Shown here piece by piece: positions 1 through 8,688 of a DNA stretch of 64,000 nt (the stretch's first letter is position 1; every line of letters starts with the position of its first letter). The notes beneath the pieces were generated by a model that was not told the origin of the DNA, ran no database searches, and saw nothing but the letters and a program-made list of their open reading frames with translations. The position numbers were made by a program, and so were the translations under genes. The stretch covers positions 1,364,001 to 1,428,000 of the forward strand of contig NZ_CP097117.1 of the NCBI RefSeq assembly GCF_024029355.1. The letters run 5' to 3'. The DNA is from Fructilactobacillus cliffordii. GTDB taxonomy: Bacteria; Bacillota; Bacilli; Lactobacillales; Lactobacillaceae.

Positions 1-627
1 AAACCGGCAACGGTAGCTACCGTGCCATCATCGCTTTATCCGAATCACACGCTAGTTAACCGAGTCCTTGGTTATTACATGCGTCAGGGGTATGCGAACC
101 GGATGATTCACGTAGTCAATCGCTTGGACAAGGGCACTAGTGGTCCGGTGATTTTTGCTAAAAATAGTCTGGCGCACTCCCTGTTGGATCGGAAATTGCA
201 ACGGCACGAAGTCCAAAAACATTACATTGCCTTGTTAGACGGGCAGGCGGTGAATGACCACGCTACCATTATTCTGCCAATTGGACGACGAACGGGTTCC
301 TTTTTAGAACGAGCCGTTGTCAATGACGGTAAATTTGCGCAGACCGAATTTTGGTTGCTCGATCGCACCATGCGGCATTCGTTAGTGAAAATTCAGCTGC
401 ATACGGGTCGAACCCACCAGATTCGGGTGCATTTTGCAGCGCTCGGGTTACCATTAGTGGGGGACTGGTTGTATAATCCCACTAATCACGAGCTTCCGCA
501 TCAAGCACTTCATTGCTACCGGATGTCCTTCTTTGATGCGTTAACTCAGCGAACCGTAACCGTTACAGCACCGGTGCCCCCTTACTTCTCGCAATTAATG
601 CAGCCTAAAAACGACTTCCCTAGTTAG
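1..627 (+). CDS. RluA-family pseudouridine synthase, 5' end cut by window edge
   Basis: C-terminal part of a large-subunit rRNA or tRNA pseudouridine synthase of the RluA family, which isomerises uridine in RNA. The frame is open from base 1, so the true start lies outside the window; the GTG at 22 is an internal codon. The first codons read KPATVATVP, resembling the NKP(A/G) strand of the family. The catalytic motif VNRLDKGTSG follows at about codons 38-47, with the active-site Asp in RLD, and HTGRTHQIRVHF is the conserved C-terminal RNA-binding strand. No S4 domain can be judged because the N-terminus is missing. Which RluA subfamily it belongs to cannot be decided here. Confidence 0.9.
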   Translation, partial: KPATVATVPSSLYPNHTLVNRVLGYYMRQGYANRMIHVVNRLDKGTSGPVIFAKNSLAHSLLDRKLQRHEVQKHYIALLDGQAVNDHATIILPIGRRTGSFLERAVVNDGKFAQTEFWLLDRTMRHSLVKIQLHTGRTHQIRVHFAALGLPLVGDWLYNPTNHELPHQALHCYRMSFFDALTQRTVTVTAPVPPYFSQLMQPKNDFPS

Positions 628-639
628 AAAGTCGTTTTT
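607..639. terminator. Bidirectional intrinsic terminator
   Basis: An 11-bp perfect inverted repeat (607-617 with 629-639) has A/T-rich outer ends on both strands. It overlaps the stop codon of the RluA-family gene and lies just past the end of the convergent CutC-like gene, so it can serve both. Confidence 0.85.
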
Positions 640-641
640 GC

Positions 642-1226
642 TTATTCAGTTAGTGGAGCAATGACGGTCGGGACGTCGATCGTGGTGGCTACCGTTTGGG
701 CAGCCGTAGTGGTTTCTGTAATTGGTACCAATTGCAGGTTTGGAAAGGCGACTAAGGCTTCTCGAAGTTCTGCTAAATGATCGGCAGCAACAATTCCCTG
801 GAATTGGTGGTCGTCGAGCCACTGTAAAGCGGACGGCCATTTTGATGAGGGTAATTTAGTAAATGCCGGAGAGAAGAAGGCTTCCATTCCTGCTGATGCC
901 CCTAAAAAGACTTCCAGCGCTTCCTGGTCTAATTGCAAATCCTGGGTTAATGCACCAAAAATAACGCCGTCCACGCCCAGCTCCTGGCACTGAAAGAGGT
1001 CGTCTTCCATTAGGTTGATTTCCGCATCGTTCCAGGTGCTAGTGTTTGGATCCGCACTAATCCACACGTCTAAACTCTGGTGATGTTCGTGAAGATAGGT
1101 GGTGGTTGCCGCAATTAACCCGCGACTGGGAGTTTGGTAATGATTGGCAAGGGCGACTCGTAAAAAGGCTTGTTCACTTGCCGTGGGAACCTCGTGAAAG
1201 GTTGAAATCAATGGTTCAATGTGCAT
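642..1226 (-). CDS. cutC: Divergent CutC-family protein
   Basis: 194-aa TIM-barrel protein of the CutC family, historically linked to copper handling but of uncertain biochemical role. Family features are seen in the middle: SRGLIAA, then MEDDLFQCQELGVDGVIFGALT, matching the usual 'ED..F.KELGADGVVFG.LT' region (about residues 72-95). Other hallmarks are degraded: the MIRPRGG strand reads WISADPN, and the FHRAFD motif reads FSPAFT. It is slightly shorter than typical CutC (about 210-240 aa). A strong AAGGAGGAAG site precedes the ATG at 1226. It faces away from trmL and shares a terminator with the upstream gene. Family assignment is good; activity is doubtful. Confidence 0.75.
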   Translation of the reverse strand: MHIEPLISTFHEVPTASEQAFLRVALANHYQTPSRGLIAATTTYLHEHHQSLDVWISADPNTSTWNDAEINLMEDDLFQCQELGVDGVIFGALTQDLQLDQEALEVFLGASAGMEAFFSPAFTKLPSSKWPSALQWLDDHQFQGIVAADHLAELREALVAFPNLQLVPITETTTAAQTVATTIDVPTVIAPLTE

Positions 1227-1299
1227 AATTCTTCCTCCTTTAGCTTAATCTTACCACGTGCTGGTTCATTTGCCGCTCTGCACGAAATGCGAACAGGTG

Positions 1300-1308
1300 T
1301 GCTATAAT
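1300..1308 (+). promoter_or_regulatory. Extended -10 promoter for trmL-ftsK
   Basis: TGC followed by TATAAT (1303-1308) is a consensus extended -10 element 38 bases before the trmL start. No good -35 hexamer is seen at the normal distance, as is common for extended -10 promoters. Confidence 0.6.
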
Positions 1309-1345
1309 GGACGTCTAAAGTTGAAAATAGAAAGCGGAGAAATTT

Positions 1346-1870
1346 ATGACTAATCACATTGTTTTATTTGAACCCCTAATGCCGGCTAATACTGGAAATA
1401 TTGCGCGGACCTGCGCAGGAACGGATACGGTTCTCGATCTGATTAAGCCCCTCGGCTTTTCGGTGGATGATAAACATCTCAAACGGGCTGGATTAGATTA
1501 CTGGAACAAGGTGGACATTCGCTATCATGACAATCTACCAGCTTTTTTAGAAAAGGTTACGGATCCTGAAAACATGTTTTTAATCTCAAAGTTTGGGACC
1601 AAGACCTACACTGATCCGGATTATCATGATGTCGATCAGGATTATTACTTTGTGTTTGGCAAGGAAACAACGGGATTGCCCGAACGGTTTGAGCAACAAT
1701 ATGCACGTCAGGCGCTGCGGATTCCGCAAGATGATGAGCACATTCGAGCATTGAATTTGTCAAACACCTGTGCAATTGTGATTTACGAGGCATTACGGCA
1801 ACAATCATTTGTTGGGTTAGAACGAGTGCATACGTATGAGCACGATAAGTTAAAAGAGTTTAAAGATTAG
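1346..1870 (+). CDS. trmL: tRNA (cytidine/uridine-34 2'-O)-methyltransferase TrmL
   Basis: 174-aa SPOUT-class methyltransferase that 2'-O-methylates the wobble base of leucine tRNAs using SAM. It shows the family start FEPLMPANTGNIARTCAGT, the FGKETTGLP motif near residue 110, and the C-terminal trefoil-knot segment RALNLSNTCAIVIYEAL that binds SAM. Length matches TrmL/CspR proteins, which lack an extra RNA-binding domain. The ATG is preceded by GCGGAG. FtsK starts 12 bases downstream, so the two are probably cotranscribed from the extended -10 promoter at 1300-1308. Confidence 0.95.
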   Translation: MTNHIVLFEPLMPANTGNIARTCAGTDTVLDLIKPLGFSVDDKHLKRAGLDYWNKVDIRYHDNLPAFLEKVTDPENMFLISKFGTKTYTDPDYHDVDQDYYFVFGKETTGLPERFEQQYARQALRIPQDDEHIRALNLSNTCAIVIYEALRQQSFVGLERVHTYEHDKLKEFKD

Positions 1871-1882
1871 AGAGGAATTTTT

Positions 1883-4219
1883 GTGGCGGTTAGAAAATCA
1901 ACGCGAAAACGAACAACACAAGCAAAAACCAAGCGACGCCACGCAACCACGAAAACGAAAAAAAACCAGCGGCAAAATCGCATCATAGCCTACTTGGGAA
2001 CCAAGCGCCGTAATCTGTTGGGCTTAGTTGGTTTGATTTTGTCTGGGCTCGGGATGTTTAAACTAGGAATTGTGGGAATTGGTGTTGCTAATTTAACCCG
2101 CTTGGGGGTGGGGAACCTGTACCCAGTGGCCTTGTTAATTACAGCAGTTTTAAGTGTGCTTAGATTTTTAGAATTGCACCTTCCTCGTCTATCGGCACGT
2201 AGCTGGTTAGGTTTAATTTGTGTCAATCTAGGGGTACTAATGGGGGCTTCAATCCTGCAATTTAACGGGCTGGGTTTGCACGTCCAATTAATCCAGATTA
2301 CCTGGGAAACCGTGCTGGGTGATTTAAGCACCGGTCGCGTGACTGGCGACGTTGGTGGTGGACTCCTAGGTGCCGGTCTATTGCTGGTTTTTGCCAAGCT
2401 TTTTTCCTGGATTGGAGCCACAATTTTTGCTCTAGGTTTAATCCTGACCGGAATTTTACTAATTCTCAGAATCAACGTAATCCAGGGATTACGCCAGGGT
2501 TTCAAACTGGTCAAACCTTGGTTAGCAGCGGCACAAGCAGCTTATCACCGCCGAAAATCAGCACCGCAGCACCGATCCAAACCGGATTCAGCACCGTTAG
2601 ATCCGACTTCAATGACACCAGCGTCAAGTGAAACTGATCAACCTGTAGCAGAGACTTCTACTTCTACAGCACCGTTAGAAACAACCACGCAAGCTCCAGA
2701 GACACCAGCCGTGCAAGTGGCTAGTGAGCAACCGGCTCCAGAACCAGATCCGGTCGAACCGATGCCGACCATTACCGCAGGTGAAAATGAAGGCGATTAT
2801 CAGCTGCCGTCTGTACAGTTGCTACAGCAAATCCCTCCGGTGGACCAAACGAATGAGGTGGCAACAGCCAACCATAATTCAGAAACCCTTCAAGAAACCT
2901 TGAGTAGTTTTGGAATTGATGCTCAAGTAAAACATGTGAGTTTGGGTCCATCTGTCACGGAATACGAATTAGAACCAGCAGTAGGTGTAAAGGTTAGTAA
3001 AATTGTGAATCTGAGTGACGACTTGGCATTGGCATTAGCAGCCAAAGACATTCGGATTGAGGCCCCGATTCCTGGAAAGTCGTTAATTGGGATTGAAGTG
3101 CCAAACCGCGAAGTGGCGATGGTTTCCTTTCGGGAGGTCTTTGAACATCAGTCAGCACAAGATCGCAGCAATTATCTGACGGTGCCACTGGGAAAAGACG
3201 TCAACGGGAACGTGGTGTCTTGTAACTTGACGAAGATGCCCCACCTGTTGATTGCCGGTTCCACGGGAAGTGGAAAATCGGTTGCTATTAACGGAATGTT
3301 GGTTAGCTTGCTACTCAAGGCGCGCCCCGACCAGGTTAAACTAATGCTGATTGACCCTAAACGGGTGGAATTGGGTGTCTATAACGGGATTCCGCATTTA
3401 CTGTCTCCAGTAGTTTCTGATCCGAAAAAGGCGGCTCGGGCGTTGCATAAAGTCGTCAGTGAGATGGAATCTCGATATGAATTGTTTGCTAAGAGTGGTC
3501 AACGGAAAATTGAAAGCTATAATCAGTTTGTGAGGGAACAAAACGAACGGGAAGGGACCAATTTAATTCCCTTGCCATACATCGTAGTTGTAGTTGATGA
3601 ACTGGCCGATTTAATGATGACCGTTTCAAACGAGGTTGAAAGTGCCATCATTCGTTTGGCCCAGATGGGACGGGCCGCAGGAGTTCACATGGTGCTTGCC
3701 ACCCAACGACCATCGGTTGACGTCATTACTGGATTGATTAAGGCCAACGTTCCGTCCCGAATTGCATTTGCTGTTTCGAGTGGAATTGATTCGCGGACGA
3801 TTTTGGATGCCAACGGCGCAGAAAAATTGCTCGGACGCGGAGACATGCTGTATCAGCCGATTGGGCAAACCAGGCCGAACCGAGTACAAGGATCGTTTAT
3901 TTCGGATACAGATGTCGAAACGATTGTTACAGCCGTCAAACAGGAAGGCCAGCCCGAGTACGACGATAACTTGATAGTGACGGATTCAGAAATGGAAGCA
4001 GAAGCCGCTGAAGAAGATCAAGATCCACTTTTTGACGAGGCATTAGCGTTTGTAGTTCACGAACACAAGGCTAGTACCTCGATGCTACAACGACGTTTTC
4101 GCATCGGTTATAACCGGGCCGCACGTATTATTGATGATTTTGAGCAACGTGGTTACGTTGGACCACAACGGGGTAGTACGCCTCGGACGGTTTATAAGCA
4201 AGAGAATGACGATCAATAA
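1883..4219 (+). CDS. ftsK: DNA translocase FtsK/SpoIIIE
   Basis: 778-aa septal DNA pump that moves chromosome dimers and trapped DNA through the closing septum. The N-terminus is very basic, followed by about four membrane helices (residues 45-205), then a proline/threonine-rich linker (about 215-310). The motor domain has Walker A GSTGSGKS near residue 459, [11 protein letters not shown], and Walker [12 protein letters not shown] near 570. The C-terminal 65 residues form the winged-helix gamma domain that reads KOPS-like sequences. The start is GTG with AGAGGAA upstream. It is a typical length for lactobacilli. A strong hairpin terminator follows. Confidence 0.97.
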   Translation: MAVRKSTRKRTTQAKTKRRHATTKTKKNQRQNRIIAYLGTKRRNLLGLVGLILSGLGMFKLGIVGIGVANLTRLGVGNLYPVALLITAVLSVLRFLELHLPRLSARSWLGLICVNLGVLMGASILQFNGLGLHVQLIQITWETVLGDLSTGRVTGDVGGGLLGAGLLLVFAKLFSWIGATIFALGLILTGILLILRINVIQGLRQGFKLVKPWLAAAQAAYHRRKSAPQHRSKPDSAPLDPTSMTPASSETDQPVAETSTSTAPLETTTQAPETPAVQVASEQPAPEPDPVEPMPTITAGENEGDYQLPSVQLLQQIPPVDQTNEVATANHNSETLQETLSSFGIDAQVKHVSLGPSVTEYELEPAVGVKVSKIVNLSDDLALALAAKDIRIEAPIPGKSLIGIEVPNREVAMVSFREVFEHQSAQDRSNYLTVPLGKDVNGNVVSCNLTKMPHLLIAGSTGSGKSVAINGMLVSLLLKARPDQVKLMLIDPKRVELGVYNGIPHLLSPVVSDPKKAARALHKVVSEMESRYELFAKSGQRKIESYNQFVREQNEREGTNLIPLPYIVVVVDELADLMMTVSNEVESAIIRLAQMGRAAGVHMVLATQRPSVDVITGLIKANVPSRIAFAVSSGIDSRTILDANGAEKLLGRGDMLYQPIGQTRPNRVQGSFISDTDVETIVTAVKQEGQPEYDDNLIVTDSEMEAEAAEEDQDPLFDEALAFVVHEHKASTSMLQRRFRIGYNRAARIIDDFEQRGYVGPQRGSTPRTVYKQENDDQ

Positions 4220-4231
4220 GCAGTCAAACAA

Positions 4232-4267
4232 AAAGAGGACTGAAAATCGAAATTTTCAGTCCTCTTT
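4232..4267 (+). terminator. Intrinsic terminator after ftsK
   Basis: A 16-bp perfect stem (4232-4247 with 4252-4267) with a 4-base loop and T-rich 3' end. Because the stem has A/T-rich ends on both sides it can also end the convergent DUF4044 gene. Confidence 0.9.
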
Positions 4268-4281
4268 ATTTGCGAATGATG

Positions 4282-4422
4282 TTAGCCACCGAAAAGGGTT
4301 AAAGCAGATCCCAAAATTACTCCGGCCAGAGTTACAATAATCATAATCCAAACGAAGACGTACAGAATTTTTTGAAAGGTTGTTTTATCTTTCCACTTTG
4401 TCAAATTTACCACCACTTTCAT
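4282..4422 (-). CDS. Small DUF4044-type membrane protein
   Basis: About 46-aa protein with one strong C-terminal membrane helix (ILYVFVWIMIIVTLAGVILG) after a short basic, polar start with the KTTFQKI segment typical of DUF4044 proteins of lactobacilli. No function is known. The start is uncertain: the ATG at 4422 is chosen, but there is no clear ribosome binding site. An ATG at 4437 and a TTG at 4404, the latter giving about 40 aa, are alternatives. It is divergent from the DUF3397 gene and convergent with ftsK. Confidence 0.6.
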   Translation of the reverse strand: MKVVVNLTKWKDKTTFQKILYVFVWIMIIVTLAGVILGSALTLFGG

Positions 4423-4495
4423 TTTTCGTTTAATCATAATTTTAAAGGTGTCTGGTGGTCTTTGCAAATCATGATGAAAAAAAGGAGGGATTCGC

Positions 4496-4891
4496 ATGCA
4501 CATGGTTCATGTCCCTGGGTCAATTAGCACTTTATTACAATTACAACTAGTGCCCTTGGTGATTTTTTTAGTAGTGGCATTGTTGCTCAGTTTTTTGAAA
4601 CGACTAAGTCACCAACGTTTTTTCACAAAGCTGAAAGTCGTTGATGTGTGGCCGTTCTTTGCCATTACGATGCTGCCATTGCTCACCATTGATGCCCACG
4701 GTAATACCTGGTTGCCGTTGCTACTCAGTGTTTGGTTTGGAAGTGGGGCACTCTTGCTTGTAATTTGGTTTTTCAAAGATGGTGAAATTCTTCTCAAACC
4801 ATTTTTAATTGCTTGGTGGCGTTTGGGTGATTTGTACTGGCTAGCTTGTTATGTAATCGCCCTGATTTATGAAATTGGTTTTCGGCTCTAA
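4496..4891 (+). CDS. DUF3397 family membrane protein
   Basis: 131-aa integral membrane protein with about four hydrophobic helices and almost no soluble part. It matches the DUF3397 family, which commonly sits just upstream of mraZ in lactobacilli; the function is unknown. The start ATG at 4496 has a strong AAAGGAGGG site 7 bases upstream. Its own terminator follows directly, so it is not transcriptionally part of the dcw operon despite being adjacent. Starting at the internal ATG two codons later is possible but less well spaced. Confidence 0.8.
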   Translation: MHMVHVPGSISTLLQLQLVPLVIFLVVALLLSFLKRLSHQRFFTKLKVVDVWPFFAITMLPLLTIDAHGNTWLPLLLSVWFGSGALLLVIWFFKDGEILLKPFLIAWWRLGDLYWLACYVIALIYEIGFRL

Positions 4892-4928
4892 GCAGCATAG
4901 GAACACATGTTCCCGTGCTGCTTTTTTT
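4892..4928 (+). terminator. Intrinsic terminator after DUF3397 gene
   Basis: GCAGCA (4892-4897) pairs with TGCTGC (4916-4921), with an inner GAAC/GTTC pairing, followed by seven T. Confidence 0.85.
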
Positions 4929-4949
4929 GTGGTAAAAATTTTTAATTAA

Positions 4950-4973
4950 GTGGTTCAAAGTGGGAGATTGTGG
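4950..4973 (+). promoter_or_regulatory. Probable MraZ operator upstream of mraZ
   Basis: Three direct GTGG repeats begin at 4950, 4960 and 4970, exactly 10 bp apart, the central one in the context AAAGTGG. MraZ proteins are known to bind tandem repeats of this kind with about one helical turn spacing in front of their own operon. The repeats end about 40 bases before the mraZ start and overlap the region where a promoter (possible -10 TAGACT at 4974-4979) is expected. Operator function is inferred. Confidence 0.7.
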
Positions 4974-5012
4974 TAGACTGAAACTATATTTAGGGGATAG
5001 GAGGCGGTTTTA

Positions 5013-5438
5013 TTGTTACTTGGTGAATATCGTCACAATGTTGACACAAAGGGCCGCCTCATTATTCCCGCTAAATTTCGCGAGCAACTGGGACCCAAAT
5101 TCATGGTTACCCGAGGACTCGATGGCTGTTTGTTTGGTTATCCGCAGGCAGAATGGGAAAAGGTTCAGACGGAAATTAATCAATTACCGTTTAATAAACG
5201 GGATGCCCGGACTTTTGCTCGCCTCTTTTTTTCCGCCGCGACGGAATGCGAGCTTGATAAACAGGGGCGAATTAACCTGCCCGAGCCACTGCTTCAGTAC
5301 GCTCATTTGCAAAAGCAGTGTGTGTTGGCGGGGGTTTCAAGTCGTTTTGAAATCTGGGATGCAGAAAAATGGGATAACTATAACGACCAAGCTCAGGATG
5401 ATTTCAACGAAATCGCCGAAAACTTACTAGATTTTTAA
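5013..5438 (+). CDS. mraZ: Transcriptional regulator MraZ
   Basis: 141-aa AbrB/SpoVT-like DNA-binding protein, first gene of the division and cell-wall cluster and regulator of that cluster. Two repeated domains each carry the DxxGR signature: DTKGRLIIPAKFR near residues 11-23 and DKQGRINLP near 85. The start is a TTG, MLLGEYRHN in sequence, with AGGAGG 8-9 bases upstream; no ATG fits. Length is typical. Tandem GTGG boxes upstream suggest autoregulation. A second frame (+2) that is also open over this stretch is a shadow. Confidence 0.95.
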   Translation: MLLGEYRHNVDTKGRLIIPAKFREQLGPKFMVTRGLDGCLFGYPQAEWEKVQTEINQLPFNKRDARTFARLFFSAATECELDKQGRINLPEPLLQYAHLQKQCVLAGVSSRFEIWDAEKWDNYNDQAQDDFNEIAENLLDF

Positions 5439-5456
5439 CCTTAGGAGTCAGTGATA

Positions 5457-6401
5457 ATGACCGAATTTAAGCACGAAACAGTATTATTACACGAAGCCGT
5501 AGCTGGATTAAACGTTCAACCAGCGGGCGTCTATGTGGACTGCACCCTTGGTGGGGGCGGACATAGTGCTTTGATTTTGTCGCATTTGACTACGGGCCAT
5601 TTATATGCGTTTGATCAAGACCAAACCGCCATTGCCTACAATGAATCGCACCTGCGTCCTTATTTGCAGAAGCAAGAGGTCACCTTTATTCACGATAATT
5701 TTCGTAATTTAAAGCTGGATTTAGCCACTCAAGGGGTTAGGGATGTGGACGGAATCGTTTACGACCTCGGGGTTTCTTCACCCCAATTTGATGATGCTGA
5801 ACGGGGATTTAGTTACCAACGAGACGCTCGGTTAGACATGCGAATGGACCAACGCCAAAGCTTGGATGCCTATCAAGTGGTGAATCAATGGCCCTATGAG
5901 GACTTAGTGCGAATTTTCTTTCGGTATGGAGAAGAAAAATTCTCCAAGCAGATTGCCCGTAAAATTGAGCGGGAACGTCAACAACAACCGATTGAAACGA
6001 CCACGCAACTAGCTGAGTTAGTGAAATCTGCCATTCCAGCTGCTGCTCGTCGGCATGGTGGGAACCCATCAAAACGGGTTTTTCAAGCAGTTCGGATTGC
6101 AGTTAATGATGAACTGGGGGCTCTAGAGGAATCCCTGGAACAGGCGTTAACGCTTTTAAAACCGCGCGGACGCTTAGCCGTCATTACGTTTCAGTCATTG
6201 GAAGAGCGCCTGGTCAAACGGATTTTTAAAGAGCAAACCACGATTCCAGATTTGCCCCCTAACTTACCGGTGATTCCGGCAGAGTTAGAACCGCATTTCC
6301 GGATCGTTGCCAAAAAGCCAATTCGACCGAGTACGGCAGAACAAACTGAAAATCATCGTTCTCACAGCGCCAAGTTACGCATCATTGAAAGAATGGAGTA
6401 G
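5457..6401 (+). CDS. rsmH: 16S rRNA (cytosine-1402 N4)-methyltransferase RsmH
   Basis: 314-aa SAM-dependent methyltransferase (formerly MraW) acting on C1402 in the decoding centre of 16S rRNA. The N-terminal [10 protein letters not shown] and CTLGGGGHS (SAM loop) motifs are plain, followed by [19 protein letters not shown] and the C-terminal [10 protein letters not shown] signature. The ATG at 5457 is preferred over the in-frame GTG at 5451 because the AGGAG at 5443-5447 is then 9 bases away. It follows mraZ by 18 bases, as is normal for the cluster. Confidence 0.96.
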   Translation: MTEFKHETVLLHEAVAGLNVQPAGVYVDCTLGGGGHSALILSHLTTGHLYAFDQDQTAIAYNESHLRPYLQKQEVTFIHDNFRNLKLDLATQGVRDVDGIVYDLGVSSPQFDDAERGFSYQRDARLDMRMDQRQSLDAYQVVNQWPYEDLVRIFFRYGEEKFSKQIARKIERERQQQPIETTTQLAELVKSAIPAAARRHGGNPSKRVFQAVRIAVNDELGALEESLEQALTLLKPRGRLAVITFQSLEERLVKRIFKEQTTIPDLPPNLPVIPAELEPHFRIVAKKPIRPSTAEQTENHRSHSAKLRIIERME

Positions 6402-6412
6402 GGGGTTTCATT

Positions 6413-6784
6413 GTGGCACAGAATGGTCTCGCTGAACGACAAAGACAAACAAGTTTAAATCAAAATTCACGAACTAGCAGACACCAACAGCTGGGGGGAC
6501 AACCAGTTCCTCACTTACGCTTGTCGGCGTTCGAAAAAACCATCATGGTGACGGGGGTGTGTTTGCTGGTGCTGTTAATGATTACCGTGGTTTCTGCGAA
6601 AAACCAGCTTAATCATTCCCAACGAACTTTGCAAAATGTAACGACAAAAAGCTCTCGAATGAACCGGCAGAACCAAAGCTACCGGCAAGAATTAGATGCT
6701 AAAGAAGTGAAAGCCATTAATCACGTTGTTAAACAGGACAAGCTTTCCATCGCAGATTCAGATGTAAGGAATGTAACTCGATGA
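6413..6784 (+). CDS. ftsL: Cell division protein FtsL
   Basis: 123-aa bitopic division protein: polar N-terminus, one membrane helix (about residues 44-64, TIMVTGVCLLVLLMITVV), then a short extracytoplasmic coiled-coil region rich in Q/N. FtsL works with DivIB and the division PBP to activate septal peptidoglycan synthesis. GTG start with GGGGG upstream; the stop overlaps the start of the PBP gene by 4 bases (ATGA). Sequence conservation in FtsL is low, so the call rests largely on topology and position. Confidence 0.88.
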   Translation: MAQNGLAERQRQTSLNQNSRTSRHQQLGGQPVPHLRLSAFEKTIMVTGVCLLVLLMITVVSAKNQLNHSQRTLQNVTTKSSRMNRQNQSYRQELDAKEVKAINHVVKQDKLSIADSDVRNVTR

Positions 6785-8586
6785 GTACGAAACAAACGAA
6801 GATGAATAATCAAAGAAAAGCGGTTAAAACCAGACGGCTAGCGGGAAGAAGTTTCTTGGTTTTTGCTATGGTTATTTTCTTATTGATTATCATCTTTTTT
6901 GCGCAAAAGGCACTTTTTAAGACCGCTAATGGAGTTAATCTTTCGAATCGTACCCAAAAACTGTATAACCAAACTAGCATCGTGCACGCCCGACGAGGAA
7001 CCATTTACGCCAACAACGGGCAACCGCTGGCTGAAAATACTAACACGTATTCGGTGTACGCCGTCCTGAATCATCAACAAAAGGATATGAAGGGGAATCC
7101 GCAATACGTTCAGGATAAAGCCAGAACGGCGCGCGTATTATCTGACAATTTGCCAATTTCGTATGAAAAGGCGTACCAGACGTTAAATCCCAAACATAAA
7201 ACTTTTCAGGTAGAATTTGGGAACGCTGGGAATAACATTTCGCTGTCAGTGAAACAAAAGATTCAGAAAGAGCATTTGACTGGTTTGAACTTTATTGCTC
7301 AGCCAGCTCGGATGTATCCCAACGGGGTTTTTGCTTCCCATATTGTAGGGATTGCCTCGCAGCAGGTAGATAAAAAAACCAAACAAACCAATCTTGAAGG
7401 GCAAATGGGGATTGAAACCAGCTTTGAAAAATACCTCAAGGGGACGGATGGTTTTCGTGAGAGTCAGCATGATAACTATGGGTATCAAATCCCCTCGGAA
7501 AAACCCAAGGAAAAGAAACCGAAAAACGGAAAGAATGTGCACACTACCATCGATCCGAGCTTGGAACTATTGTTAGAAAATCAGATGAACCAGGTGGATC
7601 AAGATGTTCATCCCAAAGTTTTAAATGCTATTTTAATGGACGCTAAAACCGGAGAGATTAAGGCGGCTGCTCAACGACCCAGCTTTAATCCAACGACCGG
7701 TCAAGGACTAGGAGACGTTTGGAGAGATACGCTCACTCAAGATTTGTATGAACCGGGTTCGACCATGAAAATTTTTACGATGGCTGCCTCCATTGACAGT
7801 GGTCATTACCACGGTTCTGATACCTACCGTTCTGGGACGTACAAAATTGGGAATCAAATTGTTCCCGATTGGAACCGGAACGGTTGGGGAACCATTACCT
7901 ATGACAAGGGATTCGCCTTGTCTAGTAATGTAGCGATGGCCCATTTGGAAGAGAATATGGGCCCAGAAACATGGAAAGATTACATCAATCGTTTCCAATT
8001 ACTTAAAAACAATTCATCAAACTTTGACCAACAAGCGATGGGATCAATGCAGTTTGAACGACCAATTGAGCAAGCAAACACGGCCTTTGGACAGGGGATT
8101 CAGGTTACAGCCCTGCAGATGATGCAAGGGTTCACCGCCATTGCTAATAACGGAACTATGCTGAAACCGCGAGTGATTGATAAGGTGATGGATGCCAAAA
8201 ATCAGCAAGTGGTAAAAAGCTATCCGAAGAAAGTTGTTGGTCATCCAATTTCAGCGGCAACTGCTGAGCAAATGCGCAAGCACATGGAAGACGTTGTTTA
8301 CAAGGATTACGGCATTGGTCATGACTTTCAGATTGATGGTTACAGGGTGGCCGCCAAAACGGGAACTGCTCAGGTAGCAGATGACCATGGTCAGTATGAA
8401 AGTGGCAACGATAGTTATCTGTATTCCGTGGCTGGAATGGCACCAGCTAAGCATCCGCGTTATATTATGTATGTGACGATGAAGCAGCCCCAGTTGGGTG
8501 ATCAACCAGCCACCAAGGAAATTGCTAAAATCTTTAACGTGGTTATGAAAAAGGCTCTTGATAATGATAAAAATAAGACGAAATAG
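6781..8586 (+). CDS. pbpB: Division-specific class B penicillin-binding protein, no PASTA domains
   Basis: 601-aa septal transpeptidase that cross-links new peptidoglycan during division. One membrane helix lies at about residues 24-43, then the dimerisation domain (RRGTIYANNGQPLA near 72). The transpeptidase domain has catalytic S327 in the STMK motif, SSN at 381-383 and KTG at 526-528. The protein ends about 75 residues after KTG. B. subtilis PBP2B and many LAB homologues carry two C-terminal PASTA domains and are about 700 aa; these are absent here, and the 102 bases before mraY leave no room for them. It is translationally coupled to ftsL. Confidence 0.94.
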   Translation: MSTKQTKMNNQRKAVKTRRLAGRSFLVFAMVIFLLIIIFFAQKALFKTANGVNLSNRTQKLYNQTSIVHARRGTIYANNGQPLAENTNTYSVYAVLNHQQKDMKGNPQYVQDKARTARVLSDNLPISYEKAYQTLNPKHKTFQVEFGNAGNNISLSVKQKIQKEHLTGLNFIAQPARMYPNGVFASHIVGIASQQVDKKTKQTNLEGQMGIETSFEKYLKGTDGFRESQHDNYGYQIPSEKPKEKKPKNGKNVHTTIDPSLELLLENQMNQVDQDVHPKVLNAILMDAKTGEIKAAAQRPSFNPTTGQGLGDVWRDTLTQDLYEPGSTMKIFTMAASIDSGHYHGSDTYRSGTYKIGNQIVPDWNRNGWGTITYDKGFALSSNVAMAHLEENMGPETWKDYINRFQLLKNNSSNFDQQAMGSMQFERPIEQANTAFGQGIQVTALQMMQGFTAIANNGTMLKPRVIDKVMDAKNQQVVKSYPKKVVGHPISAATAEQMRKHMEDVVYKDYGIGHDFQIDGYRVAAKTGTAQVADDHGQYESGNDSYLYSVAGMAPAKHPRYIMYVTMKQPQLGDQPATKEIAKIFNVVMKKALDNDKNKTK

Positions 8587-8688
8587 CTAACTTAACCAAG
8601 ACAACCAGCACCACGAAAGGATGTTCGATAGCAGGTCAATGAAAATGATTTAATTTACAGTAGTTAATATAGAAAGGATTGGAATTTA

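Noticed and set aside
4960..5430. Long open frame overlapping mraZ in another phase
   Set aside because: mraZ in the other phase has a clear family match and ribosome binding site; this frame reads as Cys/Arg-rich noise and is a shadow.
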